A DNA stretch of 64,000 nt from NCBI RefSeq assembly GCF_002217795.2, contig NZ_AP018823.1, positions 1,612,001 through 1,676,000 of the forward strand. Direction: 5' to 3'. The notes below the pieces were generated by a model. It was not told the DNA's origin. It was given only the letters and a program-made list of their open reading frames with translations, and did not search any database. Each line of letters opens with the position of its first letter. Position 1 is the stretch's first letter. This document shows, piece after piece, positions 8,053 to 18,157 of the stretch. The DNA comes from Aquitalea magnusonii. GTDB taxonomy: Bacteria; Pseudomonadota; Gammaproteobacteria; Burkholderiales; Chromobacteriaceae. Both the position numbers and the translations under genes were made by a program.

Positions 8053-8829
8053 TTAATCCTGTGCCGTGGCCTGACGGTACTGGCGCGGGGTAAAGCCGGT
8101 CAGCGCCTTGAACTGGCGGCTGAAGGCGCTGTGGTCGGTATAACCGCAGTGCAGGGCGACATCGGTGATGGCCATATCGCTGTGCAGCAGGCGGTGGGCA
8201 TGTTCCAGCCTGGCCTTGTGTATCATCTGGCGCGGGGTCAGATGAAACACTTTCTTGCAATAGCGTTCCAGTTGGGCGGCGGAAACACCGGCAATGGCGG
8301 TCAGTTCGGCCATGCTGATGGAACGGTTGAAGTGCTTGCGGATGAATTCGTCCACCGCCACCAGCCGCTTGTAAGCCGGATGGGTGTTGCTGGCGGATTG
8401 CAGGTCCAGTGAAATGCCGATCAGGCCGATGATATCCCCCGCCGCGCTGTACAGCGGCCATTTGTAGGTCAGGCACCAGCCAGGCTCCCGGCTCTTGAAC
8501 AGGTGCAGCTCCAACTGGTTTTCCAGCACCCGCCCTTCTTGCAGTACCTGCATGTCCTGCTCGGTATAGCCCGGCCCCAACTGGGCGGGAAACACCTGCG
8601 CGCTGGTCTTGCCCAGCAGCGGTTGCAGGCTTTTCAGGCCGCAGCGCGCCACCAGTGTGCTGTTGGCGCACAGATAGCGCGCCTGGCTGTCCTTGATGAA
8701 GATGGCGGCATTGGGGATGAGGTCCAGCACCGGCAGCAGCGGGGCCACCCCGGCCAGCAGCGCTTCGAGAGTGGCCGGGCGCATTTTCCCCTGCCATTGC
8801 GCGATGGTGTCCACCAGCTCGCCTGTCAT
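8053..8829 (-). CDS. AraC-family transcriptional regulator with N-terminal PAS-like sensor
   Basis: A 258-residue cytoplasmic regulator. Residues ~25-145 form a PAS-like fold (IPNAAIFIKDSQARYLCAN, then GIISLD-type end strands). Residues ~155-255 carry a double helix-turn-helix of the AraC type, ending in the family signature around 'ALHCGYTDHSAFSRQFKAL' and 'GFTPRQYR'. It is divergent from the hydroxyproline genes, with 275 bp between the start codons. PAS-AraC or AraC regulators next to hydroxyproline epimerase genes are a known arrangement, so control of the rightward operon by hydroxyproline or an intermediate is likely. No operator was identified. Confidence 0.85.
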   Translation of the reverse strand: MTGELVDTIAQWQGKMRPATLEALLAGVAPLLPVLDLIPNAAIFIKDSQARYLCANSTLVARCGLKSLQPLLGKTSAQVFPAQLGPGYTEQDMQVLQEGRVLENQLELHLFKSREPGWCLTYKWPLYSAAGDIIGLIGISLDLQSASNTHPAYKRLVAVDEFIRKHFNRSISMAELTAIAGVSAAQLERYCKKVFHLTPRQMIHKARLEHAHRLLHSDMAITDVALHCGYTDHSAFSRQFKALTGFTPRQYRQATAQD

Positions 8830-9104
8830 CAGCTTTCTCCCTCCCCCTAAGGTGTCACCCCCGGTGGCCGTCCGGCAGCGGTTTTGATCGCGAAAACGCC
8901 AATTGTGCCGATTTCGTCATTGTCGCTGATGATAACCATCAAGAATGTTGGCGGCAATAAAGCCATTCTATGCAGGTGCTGACGCAGACGGATGCGGCAC
9001 GAAGATGCAATGGAATCAAGGCACTGCAAGGCATTGCCCTGGCTGGCCCGGCCTGCTGCATCTGTCCGCCATCCGTCATTCAGGTTTTCAGAATGGACAG
9101 GCGA

Positions 9105-10031
9105 ATGAAACAGATACACATCATCGACTCCCACACCGGGGGCGAACCCACCCGGCTGGTGATGCAAGGATTCCCGGCGCTAAGCGGCGGCAGCATGGCC
9201 GAGCAGCGCGAGCAATTGCGTCAGCAGCACGACCAGTGGCGTCGGGCCTGTTTGCTGGAGCCGCGCGGCAGCGAGGTGCTGGTGGGCGCGCTGTATTGCC
9301 CGCCGGTGTCGCCGGACGCCACTTGCGGGGTGATCTTCTTCAACAACACCGGTTATCTGGGCATGTGCGGCCACGGCACCATCGGCCTGATTGCCTCGCT
9401 GCATTACCAGGGCCTGATCGCGCCTGGCGTACACAAGATCGACACCCCGGTGGGGCCGGTCAGCGCCACCTTGCATGAGGATGGCGCGGTGACGCTGGGC
9501 AATGTGCCGGCTTACCGCTATCGCCAGCAGGTGGCGGTGGACGTGCCGGGTTACGGTGTGTTTCACGGTGACATTGCCTGGGGCGGCAACTGGTTCTTCC
9601 TGGTGTCCGAACACGGCATGACGCTGGACATGGCCAATGTGGAAGCGCTGACAGCCTTCACCTGGGCCATATTGCAAGCGCTGGAAGCACAGGGCATTAC
9701 CGGGGCTGATGGCGCGCTGATCGACCACGTGGAGCTGTTTGCCGACGATGCCAGCGCCGACAGCCGCAATTTCGTCATGTGTCCGGGCAAGGCTTACGAC
9801 CGTTCGCCCTGCGGCACCGGCACCAGCGCCAAGCTGGCCTGCCTGGCCGCCGACGGCAAGCTGGCCGAAGGCGAAGACTGGGTGCAGGCCGGCATCACCG
9901 GCAGCCAGTTCATCGGCCAATACCGGAGGGAGGGGGACTACATCCATCCCTTCATTACCGGTCGCGCCTTCGTCACCGCCAGCAGCACCCTGCTGATCGA
10001 CCCGCAAGACCCTTTCGCCTGGGGCATCTGA
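9105..10031 (+). CDS. 4-hydroxyproline 2-epimerase (proline racemase family)
   Basis: A 308-residue PLP-independent epimerase, expected to interconvert trans-4-hydroxy-L-proline and cis-4-hydroxy-D-proline. Both catalytic cysteines of the two-base mechanism are present: Cys88 in GMCGHGTIG and Cys236 in [12 protein letters not shown]. That pair excludes the one-cysteine dehydratase branch (Thr in place of the first Cys). The positions are those known for the hydroxyproline epimerase of Pseudomonas. The start at 9105 gives the standard N-terminus ([16 protein letters not shown]); an ATG four codons earlier is possible. First gene of the hydroxyproline operon. Confidence 0.93.
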   Translation: MKQIHIIDSHTGGEPTRLVMQGFPALSGGSMAEQREQLRQQHDQWRRACLLEPRGSEVLVGALYCPPVSPDATCGVIFFNNTGYLGMCGHGTIGLIASLHYQGLIAPGVHKIDTPVGPVSATLHEDGAVTLGNVPAYRYRQQVAVDVPGYGVFHGDIAWGGNWFFLVSEHGMTLDMANVEALTAFTWAILQALEAQGITGADGALIDHVELFADDASADSRNFVMCPGKAYDRSPCGTGTSAKLACLAADGKLAEGEDWVQAGITGSQFIGQYRREGDYIHPFITGRAFVTASSTLLIDPQDPFAWGI

Positions 10032-10095
10032 GCCCCGTGCTGTACAGACAACACCCCATACACACACATACATACAAGCTGCAAGGAGCAAAACA

Positions 10096-11043
10096 ATGAG
10101 CGACAACATTTTCACCGGCTGCATCCCGGCCCTGATGACCCCGTGTACCGCCGAGCGCAAGCCGGACTTTGACGCGCTGGTGGCAAAGGGGCGCGAGCTG
10201 ATTGCCGCCGGCATGAGCGCGGTGGTGTATTGCGGCTCGATGGGCGACTGGCCGCTCTTGACCGAAGCCGAGCGTCAGGAAGGCGTGGCCCGCCTGGTGG
10301 CCGCCGGGGTGCCCACCATTGTCGGCACCGGCGCGGTGAACACCCGTGAGGCGGTATCCCATGCCGCCCATGCCGCCCGCGTTGGCGCGCATGGCCTGAT
10401 GGTGATTCCGCGCGTGCTGTCGCGTGGCGCGTCCCCGACCGCGCAAAAGGCCCACTTTTCCGCCATCCTCGCCGCTGCACCCGACTTGCCCGCAGTCATC
10501 TACAACAGCCCCTACTACGGCTTTGCCACCCGTGCCGATTTGTTCTTCGAACTGCGCCGCAGCTATCCCAACCTGATCGGCTTCAAGGAATTCGGCGGTG
10601 CCGCCGACATGCGCTACGCCGCCGAGCACATCACCTCGCAGGATGATCAGGTCACCCTGATGGTGGGGGTGGACACCCAGGTGGTGCATGGCTTCGTCAA
10701 CTGCAATGCCACCGGCGCCATTACCGGCATCGGCAATGCGCTGCCGCGCGAGGTGCTGCATCTGGTGGCGCTGAGCAAGGCCGCCGCCAAGGGAGACGCA
10801 GTAGCGCGCCGTCAGGCGCGCGAGCTGGAATCCGCGCTGGCGGTGCTGTCCTCCTTCGATGAAGGCTGCGATCTGGTGCTGTATTACAAGTACCTGATGG
10901 TGCTGAACGGTGACACCGAATACAGCCTGCACTTCAACGAAACCGATGCCCTGACCGAAGCCCAGCGCCGCTATGCCGAAACCCAGTACACGCTGTTCCG
11001 TAGCTGGTATCGCAACTGGTCGGCCGGGCTGAATGTGGCCTGA
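10096..11043 (+). CDS. 1-pyrroline-4-hydroxy-2-carboxylate deaminase (DapA/NAL superfamily)
   Basis: A 315-residue (beta/alpha)8 Schiff-base enzyme. Lys164 in [10 protein letters not shown] is the Schiff-base lysine and Tyr136 in [10 protein letters not shown] the conserved tyrosine. In this gene context the expected reaction is deamination of 1-pyrroline-4-hydroxy-2-carboxylate to 2,5-dioxopentanoate (ketoglutarate semialdehyde), step three of hydroxyproline catabolism. An AAGGAG ribosome site lies 8 bases before the ATG. It follows the epimerase by 64 bp and precedes the semialdehyde dehydrogenase. Confidence 0.9.
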   Translation: MSDNIFTGCIPALMTPCTAERKPDFDALVAKGRELIAAGMSAVVYCGSMGDWPLLTEAERQEGVARLVAAGVPTIVGTGAVNTREAVSHAAHAARVGAHGLMVIPRVLSRGASPTAQKAHFSAILAAAPDLPAVIYNSPYYGFATRADLFFELRRSYPNLIGFKEFGGAADMRYAAEHITSQDDQVTLMVGVDTQVVHGFVNCNATGAITGIGNALPREVLHLVALSKAAAKGDAVARRQARELESALAVLSSFDEGCDLVLYYKYLMVLNGDTEYSLHFNETDALTEAQRRYAETQYTLFRSWYRNWSAGLNVA

Positions 11044-11110
11044 GCCAGACCTTGAGCAGCCGTGCCACGCCCGCGGCGTGGTCGGGACTTCATTTCAAGC
11101 AGGAAACCCT

Positions 11111-12682
11111 ATGAATCTGACAGGCAAAATGCTGATTGGCGGGCAATCCATCAGTGGCAAGCGTGAAGCGCAGCACGCCATCAACCCGTCCACCGGCCAG
11201 ACCCTGCAACCGGGCTATGCCGGGGGCGATCAGGCTCAGGTGGAACAGGCGTGCGCGCTGGCCTGGGCGGCGTTTGACAGCTACCGCGAAACCACGCCGG
11301 CACAGCGGGCGCAGTTGCTGGAAACCATTGCCGGGGAAATCGAAGCGCTGGGCGATGCGCTGATTGAACGCGCCATGCTGGAAACCGGTTTGCCGCAGGC
11401 CCGTTTGCAGGGCGAGCGGGCCCGCAGCTGCGGCCAGTTGCGCACCTTTGCCCGTACCGTGAGGGCTGGCGAATGGCTGGATGTGCGGGTTGATCAGGCC
11501 CAGCCCGCGCGCCAGCCGCTGCCGCGTGCCGACTTGCGCCAGCGCCAGATCCCGCTGGGGCCGGTGGCCGTTTTCGGGGCCAGCAACTTCCCGTTGGCGT
11601 TTTCGGTGGCCGGGGGCGATACCGCCTCGGCACTGGCGGCCGGTTGCCCGGTCATCGTCAAGGCGCACAGCGCCCATCCCGGCACCAGCGAACTGGTGGG
11701 CCAGGCCATTGTGCGCGCCTTAGAGCAATGCGGCCTGCCCGCCGGGGTATTTGCCCTGCTGTTTGGCAGTGGCCGCGAAGTAGGGCAGGCACTGGTGAAC
11801 GATGCGCGCATCAAGGCGGTGGGCTTTACCGGCTCGCGTGCTGGCGGTCTGGCCCTGTGTCAGAGCGCACAGCAGCGTGCGGAGCCGATTCCGGTGTATG
11901 CGGAAATGAGCTCCACCAACCCGGTGTTCCTGCTGCCCGCTGCCTTGCAGGCACGCGGCGGGGTGCTGGCGCAGGGCTTTGTCGGCTCGTTGACGCAGGG
12001 GGCAGGGCAGTTCTGTACCAATCCCGGCCTGCTGGTGGCGCTACAAGGGCCGGCGCTGGAACAGTTTGTCGCCAGCGCGGCTGATTTGCTGCAACACAGT
12101 GCGGCGCAAACCATGCTGACGCCGGGCATCTGGGCGGCGTATCAGGACGGGGTGGACAGCCTGTCCCGCCACGCCAGCACCGTGGCCAAGGGCGTGTTGC
12201 CCACCGGCCCCAACCAGTGCCAGCCGCAGTTACTGCGGGTGCGGGCGGCGGAATATCTGGCCAATCCGGCCTTGCAGGCCGAGGTATTCGGCGCTGCCGC
12301 GCTGATTGTGCAATGCAGCGATGAGGTGGAGCTGCTGCAACTGGCGGAGGCGCTGGAAGGCCAGCTTACCGCCACGCTGCAACTGGATGACGACGATATC
12401 GCGCTGGCACGCCGCCTGTTGCCGGTGCTGGAGCGCAAGGCTGGCCGCATCCTGGTCAATGGCTGGCCCACCGGGGTGGAAGTGTGCGATGCCATGGTGC
12501 ATGGCGGGCCGTTCCCGGCCACTTCGGATGTGCGCTCCACCTCGGTTGGCACCGCGGCCATCCAGCGCTTCCTGCGGCCGGTGTGCTATCAGGACCTGCC
12601 GGATGCACTGCTGCCAACCGCGCTGAAACATGCCAATCCGCAGGGCTTGCCACGCCTGCTGGATGGCGTGCGGGAGGCCTGA
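11111..12682 (+). CDS. 2,5-dioxovalerate (alpha-ketoglutarate semialdehyde) dehydrogenase
   Basis: A 523-residue aldehyde dehydrogenase expected to oxidise ketoglutarate semialdehyde to 2-oxoglutarate with NAD(P)+, the last step of the pathway. The catalytic cysteine is Cys302 in GQFCTNPG, the general base Glu265 in [10 protein letters not shown], and Asn159 lies in [10 protein letters not shown]. Length and these motif variants match the ketoglutarate semialdehyde dehydrogenase branch rather than betaine aldehyde or succinate semialdehyde enzymes. The upstream in-frame extension overlaps the previous gene; the ATG after 'GGAAACCCT' is preferred. Its stop is 3 bp from the next start. Confidence 0.92.
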   Translation: MNLTGKMLIGGQSISGKREAQHAINPSTGQTLQPGYAGGDQAQVEQACALAWAAFDSYRETTPAQRAQLLETIAGEIEALGDALIERAMLETGLPQARLQGERARSCGQLRTFARTVRAGEWLDVRVDQAQPARQPLPRADLRQRQIPLGPVAVFGASNFPLAFSVAGGDTASALAAGCPVIVKAHSAHPGTSELVGQAIVRALEQCGLPAGVFALLFGSGREVGQALVNDARIKAVGFTGSRAGGLALCQSAQQRAEPIPVYAEMSSTNPVFLLPAALQARGGVLAQGFVGSLTQGAGQFCTNPGLLVALQGPALEQFVASAADLLQHSAAQTMLTPGIWAAYQDGVDSLSRHASTVAKGVLPTGPNQCQPQLLRVRAAEYLANPALQAEVFGAAALIVQCSDEVELLQLAEALEGQLTATLQLDDDDIALARRLLPVLERKAGRILVNGWPTGVEVCDAMVHGGPFPATSDVRSTSVGTAAIQRFLRPVCYQDLPDALLPTALKHANPQGLPRLLDGVREA

Positions 12683-12685
12683 GCC

Positions 12686-13948
12686 ATGGCCGATACCCAT
12701 GTTGCGGGCGACGAAGTCATCGTGGTGGGGGCCGGGGTGGTCGGCATCGCCATTGCGCTGCAACTGCGGCTGGAAGGCTTTGCCGTCACCCTGCTGGACC
12801 GTGGCGAACCGGCCATGGAAACCAGCTATGGCAATGCCGGTGCCTTTGCCATCAGCGATGTGATACCGCTGGCCGAACCCGGCGTGCTGCGCAAGGTGCC
12901 CGGCTGGATGCTGGACCCGCTGGGGCCACTGGCCCTGCGCTGGCGCTACCTGCCCAGCCTGCTGCCATGGCTGCTGCGTTTTCTGGCTGCCAGCCGCCCC
13001 AGCCGGGTGGCTACGCTTACCCGCGATCTGTCCGCCTTGCTGGGACGGGTGAATCAGGACTACGCCGCGCTGATCGACAAGGCCGGGCTCACGGCCATGT
13101 GGCGACGCCACGGCAACCTCACCCTCTACCGCAATCAGCAGGAGTTCGATGCCGCCCTGCCCGCCTGGCAGGAAAAGCGCCGCCACGGCGTGCAATGGCA
13201 TGCCTTGTCACGCAGCCAGTTGCTGGCGCAGGAACCCTTGCTGGCCGAAGAATGGCAATACGCAGTGCGGGTGCCGGACTGGTCGCATGTGGACGATCCC
13301 TACACCTTCAGCCGCGGTCTGTTTGATGCCTTTGTCCGTGAAGGCGGACGTTTTGTGCAGGATGAGGTGCTGGCCACGCTGGAGCAGGGTGGGCGCGTCA
13401 GCGGGGTGGAGACAGCCCACCATGGCCGCTTGCAGGCGGCTGCCACGGTGATTGCCTGCGGCGTGTGGAGCGACCGCTTTACCCGTCAGCATCGTTACCG
13501 CGTGCCGCTGGAAAGCGAACGCGGCTATCACGTCAACCTGCCCAGGGCCGGAATGAAGCTGCACCACTTCATCCAGTGCGCCAGCGAAAGCTTTGTCATC
13601 CTGCCCATGGCGGATGGCGGCCTGCGCCTGGCCGGCACGGTGGAGCTGGCACACCGTGATGCCGCGCCCGACTGGCGGCGCGCCCACATCCTGCTGGACA
13701 AGGCGCGGCGCATCGTCGGCGATTTTTCCACCGCAGACATGACGGTATGGATGGGCAACCGCCCCTCACTGCCGGACACCTTGCCCATCATCGGCCCGGC
13801 TCCGCAGCAGCCCGGCCTGTGGTTTGCCACCGGTCATGGCCATCTGGGCCTCACCCTGGCCGCCACCACGGCGCTTCTGCTGGCTGACATGCTGCAGGGC
13901 AAGACGCCCGCCCTGGACATGCAGCCCTACCGCATGTGTCGTTTTTGA
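12686..13948 (+). CDS. FAD-dependent D-amino acid (D-hydroxyproline) dehydrogenase, DadA-like
   Basis: A 420-residue FAD oxidoreductase of the DAO/DadA superfamily. The Rossmann motif VVGAGVVGIA is at residues 13-22 and the C-terminal FAD segment is at 'GLWFATGHGHLGLTLA'. In this operon it should oxidise cis-4-hydroxy-D-proline to 1-pyrroline-4-hydroxy-2-carboxylate, passing electrons to the respiratory chain. This single-subunit form contrasts with the three-subunit enzyme of some pseudomonads. Start and the previous stop are 3 bp apart, so the genes are translationally coupled. A weak hairpin (13949-13985) follows the stop. Confidence 0.88.
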   Translation: MADTHVAGDEVIVVGAGVVGIAIALQLRLEGFAVTLLDRGEPAMETSYGNAGAFAISDVIPLAEPGVLRKVPGWMLDPLGPLALRWRYLPSLLPWLLRFLAASRPSRVATLTRDLSALLGRVNQDYAALIDKAGLTAMWRRHGNLTLYRNQQEFDAALPAWQEKRRHGVQWHALSRSQLLAQEPLLAEEWQYAVRVPDWSHVDDPYTFSRGLFDAFVREGGRFVQDEVLATLEQGGRVSGVETAHHGRLQAAATVIACGVWSDRFTRQHRYRVPLESERGYHVNLPRAGMKLHHFIQCASESFVILPMADGGLRLAGTVELAHRDAAPDWRRAHILLDKARRIVGDFSTADMTVWMGNRPSLPDTLPIIGPAPQQPGLWFATGHGHLGLTLAATTALLLADMLQGKTPALDMQPYRMCRF

Positions 13949-14049
13949 TCCTGCCTCGGGCCGGCGCAGACCGGTAAGGGCAGGAGAGCAGTAGCAGGGG
14001 GAACCACCTGGTTTCTCTTGAATAAATGCAGCATCAAAGGAGAAATGAC

Positions 14050-15198
14050 ATGGCACAGAACAAACTGTTTGCCCAGCTGAACTGGGTGGTGGCGCTGGGG
14101 GGCATGATGGCACCGTTTGCCATTGCTGCCGCGCATGCCGATACCGTGGTGAAGATCGGCTTTTCCTCGCCCTTGTCCGGCCCGCAGGCGCATTACGGCA
14201 AGGACAATGAAAACGCCACCAAAATGGCCATTGACGACATCAATGCCAAGGGCCTGGTGGTGGGCGGGCAGAAAATCAAGTTCGAACTGGTGTCGGAGGA
14301 TGATCAGGCCGACCCGCGCATTGGCACCCAGGCGGCGCAGCGGCTGGTGGATGCCGGGGTGAAGGCGGTGATTGGCCACTTCAATTCCGGGGTGTCGATT
14401 CCGGCCTCGCGCATTTATTCCGATGCCGGCATTCCGCAGCTATCGGTGTCCACCAACCCGGCCTACACCCAGCAAGGCTATAAAACCACCTTCCGTCTGG
14501 TGGGCAGCGACAGCCAGGTGGGCGGGGCGCTGGGTCAGTTTGCCGTCAAGACGCTGAAGGCCAAGAGCATTGTCGCGATCGACGACCGCACCGCCTATGG
14601 CCAGGGTATTGCCGACGAGTTTGTCAAAGCCGTCACCGCCAATGGCGGCAAGGTGGCACGGCGTGAATTCACCACCGACAAGGCCACCGATTTCACCTCC
14701 ATCCTGACGGCAGTCAAGGCGGTTAATCCGGATGTCATCTTCTATGGCGGAGCCGATGCCCAGGCCGCGCCGATGGCCAAGCAGCTTAAGCGGCTGGGCT
14801 TGAAGGCCAGGCTGATGGGCGGCGATATGATGAACACGCCCACTTTCCTGCAACTGGCCGGTGCCGATGCTGCCGGACATTACTCGGCAGTGCCAGGCGG
14901 TGTGCTCAACGCCCGTCCGGCGGGCAAGGCGTTTGAAACCCGCTACAAGGCACGCTTCCACCAGGACGTGGTATTGCTGGGGCCGCAGTTTTACGACGGG
15001 GTGATGCTGGTGGCCGAGGCGATGAAGCAGGCGGGCTCGGTTGAACCGGCCAAATACCTGCCCAAGTTGGCGGCTATCCGCTACAGCGGCGTGACGGCGG
15101 ACTTTGCCTTTACCGCCAACGGCAATTTGCAAAAAGCCCCGGTAACGCTGTCGGTGGTGAAAAACAATGCCTGGACGGTGGAGTCCGTCGTCCGTTGA
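14050..15198 (+). CDS. Branched-chain amino acid-type ABC transporter periplasmic binding protein (LivJ/LivK-like)
   Basis: A 382-residue type I periplasmic binding protein with a signal peptide ending near 'AAHADT'. Its mature start, TVVKIGFSSPLSGPQAHYGKD, is typical of Leu/Ile/Val-binding proteins. The ATG at 14050 has AAAGGAGAA immediately upstream. It lies 101 bp after the hydroxyproline dehydrogenase but no permease or ATPase genes accompany it here. It would have to share the membrane components of another liv system. Hydroxyproline or proline as ligand is a guess from position. Confidence 0.88.
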   Translation: MAQNKLFAQLNWVVALGGMMAPFAIAAAHADTVVKIGFSSPLSGPQAHYGKDNENATKMAIDDINAKGLVVGGQKIKFELVSEDDQADPRIGTQAAQRLVDAGVKAVIGHFNSGVSIPASRIYSDAGIPQLSVSTNPAYTQQGYKTTFRLVGSDSQVGGALGQFAVKTLKAKSIVAIDDRTAYGQGIADEFVKAVTANGGKVARREFTTDKATDFTSILTAVKAVNPDVIFYGGADAQAAPMAKQLKRLGLKARLMGGDMMNTPTFLQLAGADAAGHYSAVPGGVLNARPAGKAFETRYKARFHQDVVLLGPQFYDGVMLVAEAMKQAGSVEPAKYLPKLAAIRYSGVTADFAFTANGNLQKAPVTLSVVKNNAWTVESVVR

Positions 15199-15262
15199 GT
15201 CCTTGGTGCTGAGCCAGACAGTCACTACCGTTTTCCCCGCGTTCTCAGCAGTCTCATGCCTG

Positions 15263-15300
15263 GGCCGGCGCGCTGCATTGCAGCCTGCCGGCCGCTTTTT
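15263..15300 (+). terminator. Rho-independent terminator after binding-protein gene
   Basis: GGCCGGC (15263-15269) pairs with GCCGGCC (15287-15293), with an inner CTGC/GCAG pairing, followed by GC and TTTTT to 15300. It closes the hydroxyproline/binding-protein transcription unit. Confidence 0.85.
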
Positions 15301-15635
15301 CATCCGGCGGCAGTATTGTGTCCGGCAGCGCTTATCGGCCCCGTTTTTAGCTGGCTTGCCTGCTGCCGCTTGCTTGCGCCGCGCCATGTGCGGCGCAGCA
15401 ATCTGCATCCGTCCGCAGCGTAAATGCAGGCGGCTGGGTCAATTTCACGGGCAAAAGGTGTATCGTGGAGGCTTGCCGCAGTCGCGGGCAGGACTCTGCA
15501 CCGCATCTGCCGGCTACCAGTATTCATGCAGGATTTGCCTGTCTGCCATCTGTGCGGCCCACCGCCGGTGGCAAGGCGGCAAGCCCTGTCAGTGACAGCA
15601 CAGCACGCAGAAAATCTGTATCGGGAATCGGAGCA
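15301..15635. other. Non-coding leader region before the gamma-synthase family gene
   Basis: No convincing gene. A G+C-rich hairpin, TGCGCCGC (15375-15382) with GCGGCGCA (15390-15397), has no T-run. An in-frame extension of the downstream gene runs through part of this region but lacks a ribosome site. The promoter of the next gene presumably lies here; I saw no convincing sigma-70 pair and no recognisable riboswitch. Confidence 0.4.
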
Positions 15636-16886
15636 ATGAGCAAAACAGACAAGCAGGGCCTCACCACCACCATCGTGCATCGCGACCGCCGTGCCGGCAT
15701 GGAGCATGGCGCATTGCGCGCACCGCTGCACAGCTCGGTGCAGTACGGGCTGGAAAGCGTGGAGGACCTGATCGGCATCTTCCAGGGAAGCAAAAAGGGT
15801 GGTTTCAACTATGCCCGCCAGGGTACACCCACCACGGCGATGCTGGAGGCCAAGATCAACGAGATTGAAGGCGGCGTGGGTACGGTGTGCTTTGCCACCG
15901 GCATGGGAGCGATTGCCGCCATCTTCCTTACCCTGCTCAAGGCGGGAGATCACATCGTCTCCAGCCGCCATGTGTTTGGCAATACCAATAGCCTGCTGGG
16001 TACGCTGCGCCAGTTCGGTGTGGAGGTCAGCATGGTGGACATGGCCTCTGCCGACAGCGTGGCGGCGGTGCTGACCCCGGCTACCCGCATGGTGTTTGTG
16101 GAAACCATTGCCAATCCCGGCACCCAGATTGCCGACCTGCAAGGCATTGGCAGCCTGTGCCGCGCGCACGGGCTGGTTTATGTGGTGGACAACACCATTA
16201 CCTCACCGGCCCTGTTTAACCCGGCCAGCGTGGGGGCCAGCCTGGTGGTCAATTCCCTGACCAAGACCATCTCCGGCCACGGCGCGGCGCTGGGTGGCGC
16301 GGTGACTGATACCGGCCTGTTTGATTGGGCCGGCTATCCCAATATCGCCGATGAATACCGCAAGGTGGCGGTGGCGCAGCAGGGCCTTACCCAGATCCGC
16401 AAGAAGGGCTTGCGCGACATGGGCGCTTCCTTGTCCTCCGAACACGCCAACCAGATTTCCATCGGCATGGAAACACTTGCGCTGCGGGTGAAACACAGCA
16501 GCGCCAGCGCCCAGCGGCTGGCCGAATACCTGGCGGCACACCCGGCGGTACGCAAGGTGTGCTATCCCGGCCTGGCCAGCCATCCGCAGCATCAGCGCGC
16601 CAGTAAGCTGTTTCGTGCCAATGCCTGGCTGCTGTCCTTCGAGCTGCGCGCTGCCGAGCAGACCAATGCCTTCCTCAATGCCCTGCAACTGCCGATCAAG
16701 GCCACCGGCCTGGGGGATACCCGCACCCTGGTGATTCCGGTGGCCGCCACCATTTTCTGGGAAGCCGGCCCGGAAAAACGCAAGGAAATGGACATCCCGG
16801 ATGGCATGGTTCGGGTATCGGTGGGGCTGGAGGAAGTGGAAGACTTGATCGCCGACTTCGCTCGTGCCTTGGATACGCTGGCCTGA
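15636..16886 (+). CDS. Cystathionine gamma-synthase / methionine gamma-lyase family PLP enzyme
   Basis: A 416-residue fold-type I PLP enzyme of the Cys/Met metabolism family. The PLP lysine is Lys210 in NSLTKTISGHG, the ring-nitrogen aspartate Asp185 in YVVDNTITSPA, and the phosphate-binding region lies around SSRHVFGNTN and the Tyr/Arg of NYARQGTPT. Family members make or break C-S bonds (gamma-synthase, gamma-lyase or O-acyl-homoserine sulfhydrylase activities). The sequence alone does not settle which. The ATG has GGAG 5-8 bases upstream. It is a single-gene unit, ending in a hairpin shared with the convergent dehydrogenase gene. Confidence 0.85.
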   Translation: MSKTDKQGLTTTIVHRDRRAGMEHGALRAPLHSSVQYGLESVEDLIGIFQGSKKGGFNYARQGTPTTAMLEAKINEIEGGVGTVCFATGMGAIAAIFLTLLKAGDHIVSSRHVFGNTNSLLGTLRQFGVEVSMVDMASADSVAAVLTPATRMVFVETIANPGTQIADLQGIGSLCRAHGLVYVVDNTITSPALFNPASVGASLVVNSLTKTISGHGAALGGAVTDTGLFDWAGYPNIADEYRKVAVAQQGLTQIRKKGLRDMGASLSSEHANQISIGMETLALRVKHSSASAQRLAEYLAAHPAVRKVCYPGLASHPQHQRASKLFRANAWLLSFELRAAEQTNAFLNALQLPIKATGLGDTRTLVIPVAATIFWEAGPEKRKEMDIPDGMVRVSVGLEEVEDLIADFARALDTLA

Positions 16887-16888
16887 GT

Positions 16889-16921
16889 TGCACGCTGGCC
16901 GCCGGCACCGGCCAGGGTGCA
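16889..16921. terminator. Hairpin between convergent genes
   Basis: Arms 16889-16901 (TGCACGCTGGCCG) and 16909-16921 (CGGCCAGGGTGCA) pair with a single mismatch around a 7-base loop, starting 3 bases after the left gene's stop. No long T-run follows. It probably ends or protects transcripts from either side. Confidence 0.55.
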
Positions 16922-16974
16922 GGCAGGGCATCTCCCGCTGCGCCATATGCGCCTGAGTTCTGCAGCGCAAGTGC

Positions 16975-18060
16975 TCAGTGGCCTTGTTCCAGCGCGGCGG
17001 CCACCGCTTTGCCCAGGGTCTCGGTATTGGCATTGCCCCCCATGTCCGGGGTGCGCGGGCCGTGTTCCAGGACATGATGGATGGCCGCCATGATGGCATC
17101 GTGTGCCCCCTGGTAGCGGGCATCGCCTTGCCCCAGAAATTCCAGCATCATCGCGCCGCACCAGATCATGGCAATCGGGTTGGCAATGCCCTGGCCGAAG
17201 ATGTCGGGGGCGGAGCCGTGTACCGGCTCGAATAGCGAGGGGAAGTTGCGTTCCGGGTTGAGGTTGGCCGATGGGGCAATGCCGATGGTGCCGGTGCAGG
17301 CCGGGCCCAGGTCGGACAGGATGTCGCCAAACAGATTGGAGGCCACCACCACGTCAAAGCGCTCCGGGCTGAGGACGAAGCGCGCGGTGAGGATGTCGAT
17401 GTGGTATTTGTCCCAGGCCACATCCGGGTAGTGAGCGGCCATGGCTTCCAGCCGCTCGTCCCAGTAGGGCATGCTGATGGCGATGCCGTTGGATTTGGTG
17501 GCGGAGGTGAGGTGTTTTTTCGGCCGTTTTTGTGCCATCTCGAAGGCAAACTTCAGGATGCGATCGGTGCCGTGGCGGGTAAAGATGGATTCCTGCAGCA
17601 CGGTTTCCCGCTCGGTGCCTTCAAAAATGCGGCCGCCGATGGAGGAGTACTCGCCCTCGGTGTTTTCGCGCACCACCATGAAGTCGATATCGCCCACCTG
17701 CTTGCCGGCCAGCGGGCAGGGGATGCCGGGCATCAGCCGCACCGGACGCACATTGGCATACTGGTCGAACTCGCGGCGGAACTTCAGCAGCGAGCCCCAT
17801 AGCGAGACATGGTCCGGCACCTTGTCCGGCCAGCCGACTGCGCCAAAATAAATGGCATCGCAGCCGGATAGCTGCGCATGCCAGTCGTCCGGCATCATCT
17901 GCCCGTGTTGCAGGTAGTAATCGCAATTGGCCCAGTCGAATACCTGAAATTCCAGCTCCAGACCAAACCGGCGGCTGGCCGCCTGCAATACGCGCAAGCC
18001 TTCCGGCATTACTTCCTGGCCAATGCCATCCCCGGCAATCACGGCAATTTTGTGTTTCAT
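16975..18060 (-). CDS. Tartrate dehydrogenase / D-malate dehydrogenase (decarboxylating), IMDH family
   Basis: A 361-residue NAD-dependent beta-decarboxylating dehydrogenase. It opens with KHKIAVIAGDGIGQEVMPEG and carries the substrate arginines in 'SLLKFRREFDQYANVRPVRL', the metal-binding aspartates in 'VVASNLFGDILSDLGPA', and 'LFEPVHGSAPDI'. The tartrate/D-malate branch is distinguished from LeuB by its 'GRIFEGTERETVLQ' and 'KFRREFDQYANVRP' stretches. It oxidises tartrate and/or decarboxylates D-malate. The start could be five codons upstream (ATG at 18075); neither has a strong ribosome site. It is divergent from a lysR gene that is its likely regulator. Confidence 0.88.
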   Translation of the reverse strand: MKHKIAVIAGDGIGQEVMPEGLRVLQAASRRFGLELEFQVFDWANCDYYLQHGQMMPDDWHAQLSGCDAIYFGAVGWPDKVPDHVSLWGSLLKFRREFDQYANVRPVRLMPGIPCPLAGKQVGDIDFMVVRENTEGEYSSIGGRIFEGTERETVLQESIFTRHGTDRILKFAFEMAQKRPKKHLTSATKSNGIAISMPYWDERLEAMAAHYPDVAWDKYHIDILTARFVLSPERFDVVVASNLFGDILSDLGPACTGTIGIAPSANLNPERNFPSLFEPVHGSAPDIFGQGIANPIAMIWCGAMMLEFLGQGDARYQGAHDAIMAAIHHVLEHGPRTPDMGGNANTETLGKAVAAALEQGH

Positions 18061-18157
18061 GGTGTCTACTTTCATCCAGCGACGGTGCAAAAGCTTAGCT
18101 TAACAAGCTACGAATTATTTACAATTGACGCGACTGTTGATTGATTGGATACGAATC

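Noticed and set aside
9105..10031. Proline racemase or trans-3-hydroxyproline dehydratase
   Set aside because: Both catalytic cysteines are present (excludes the dehydratase) and all partners of trans-4-hydroxyproline catabolism are adjacent (disfavours proline racemase).
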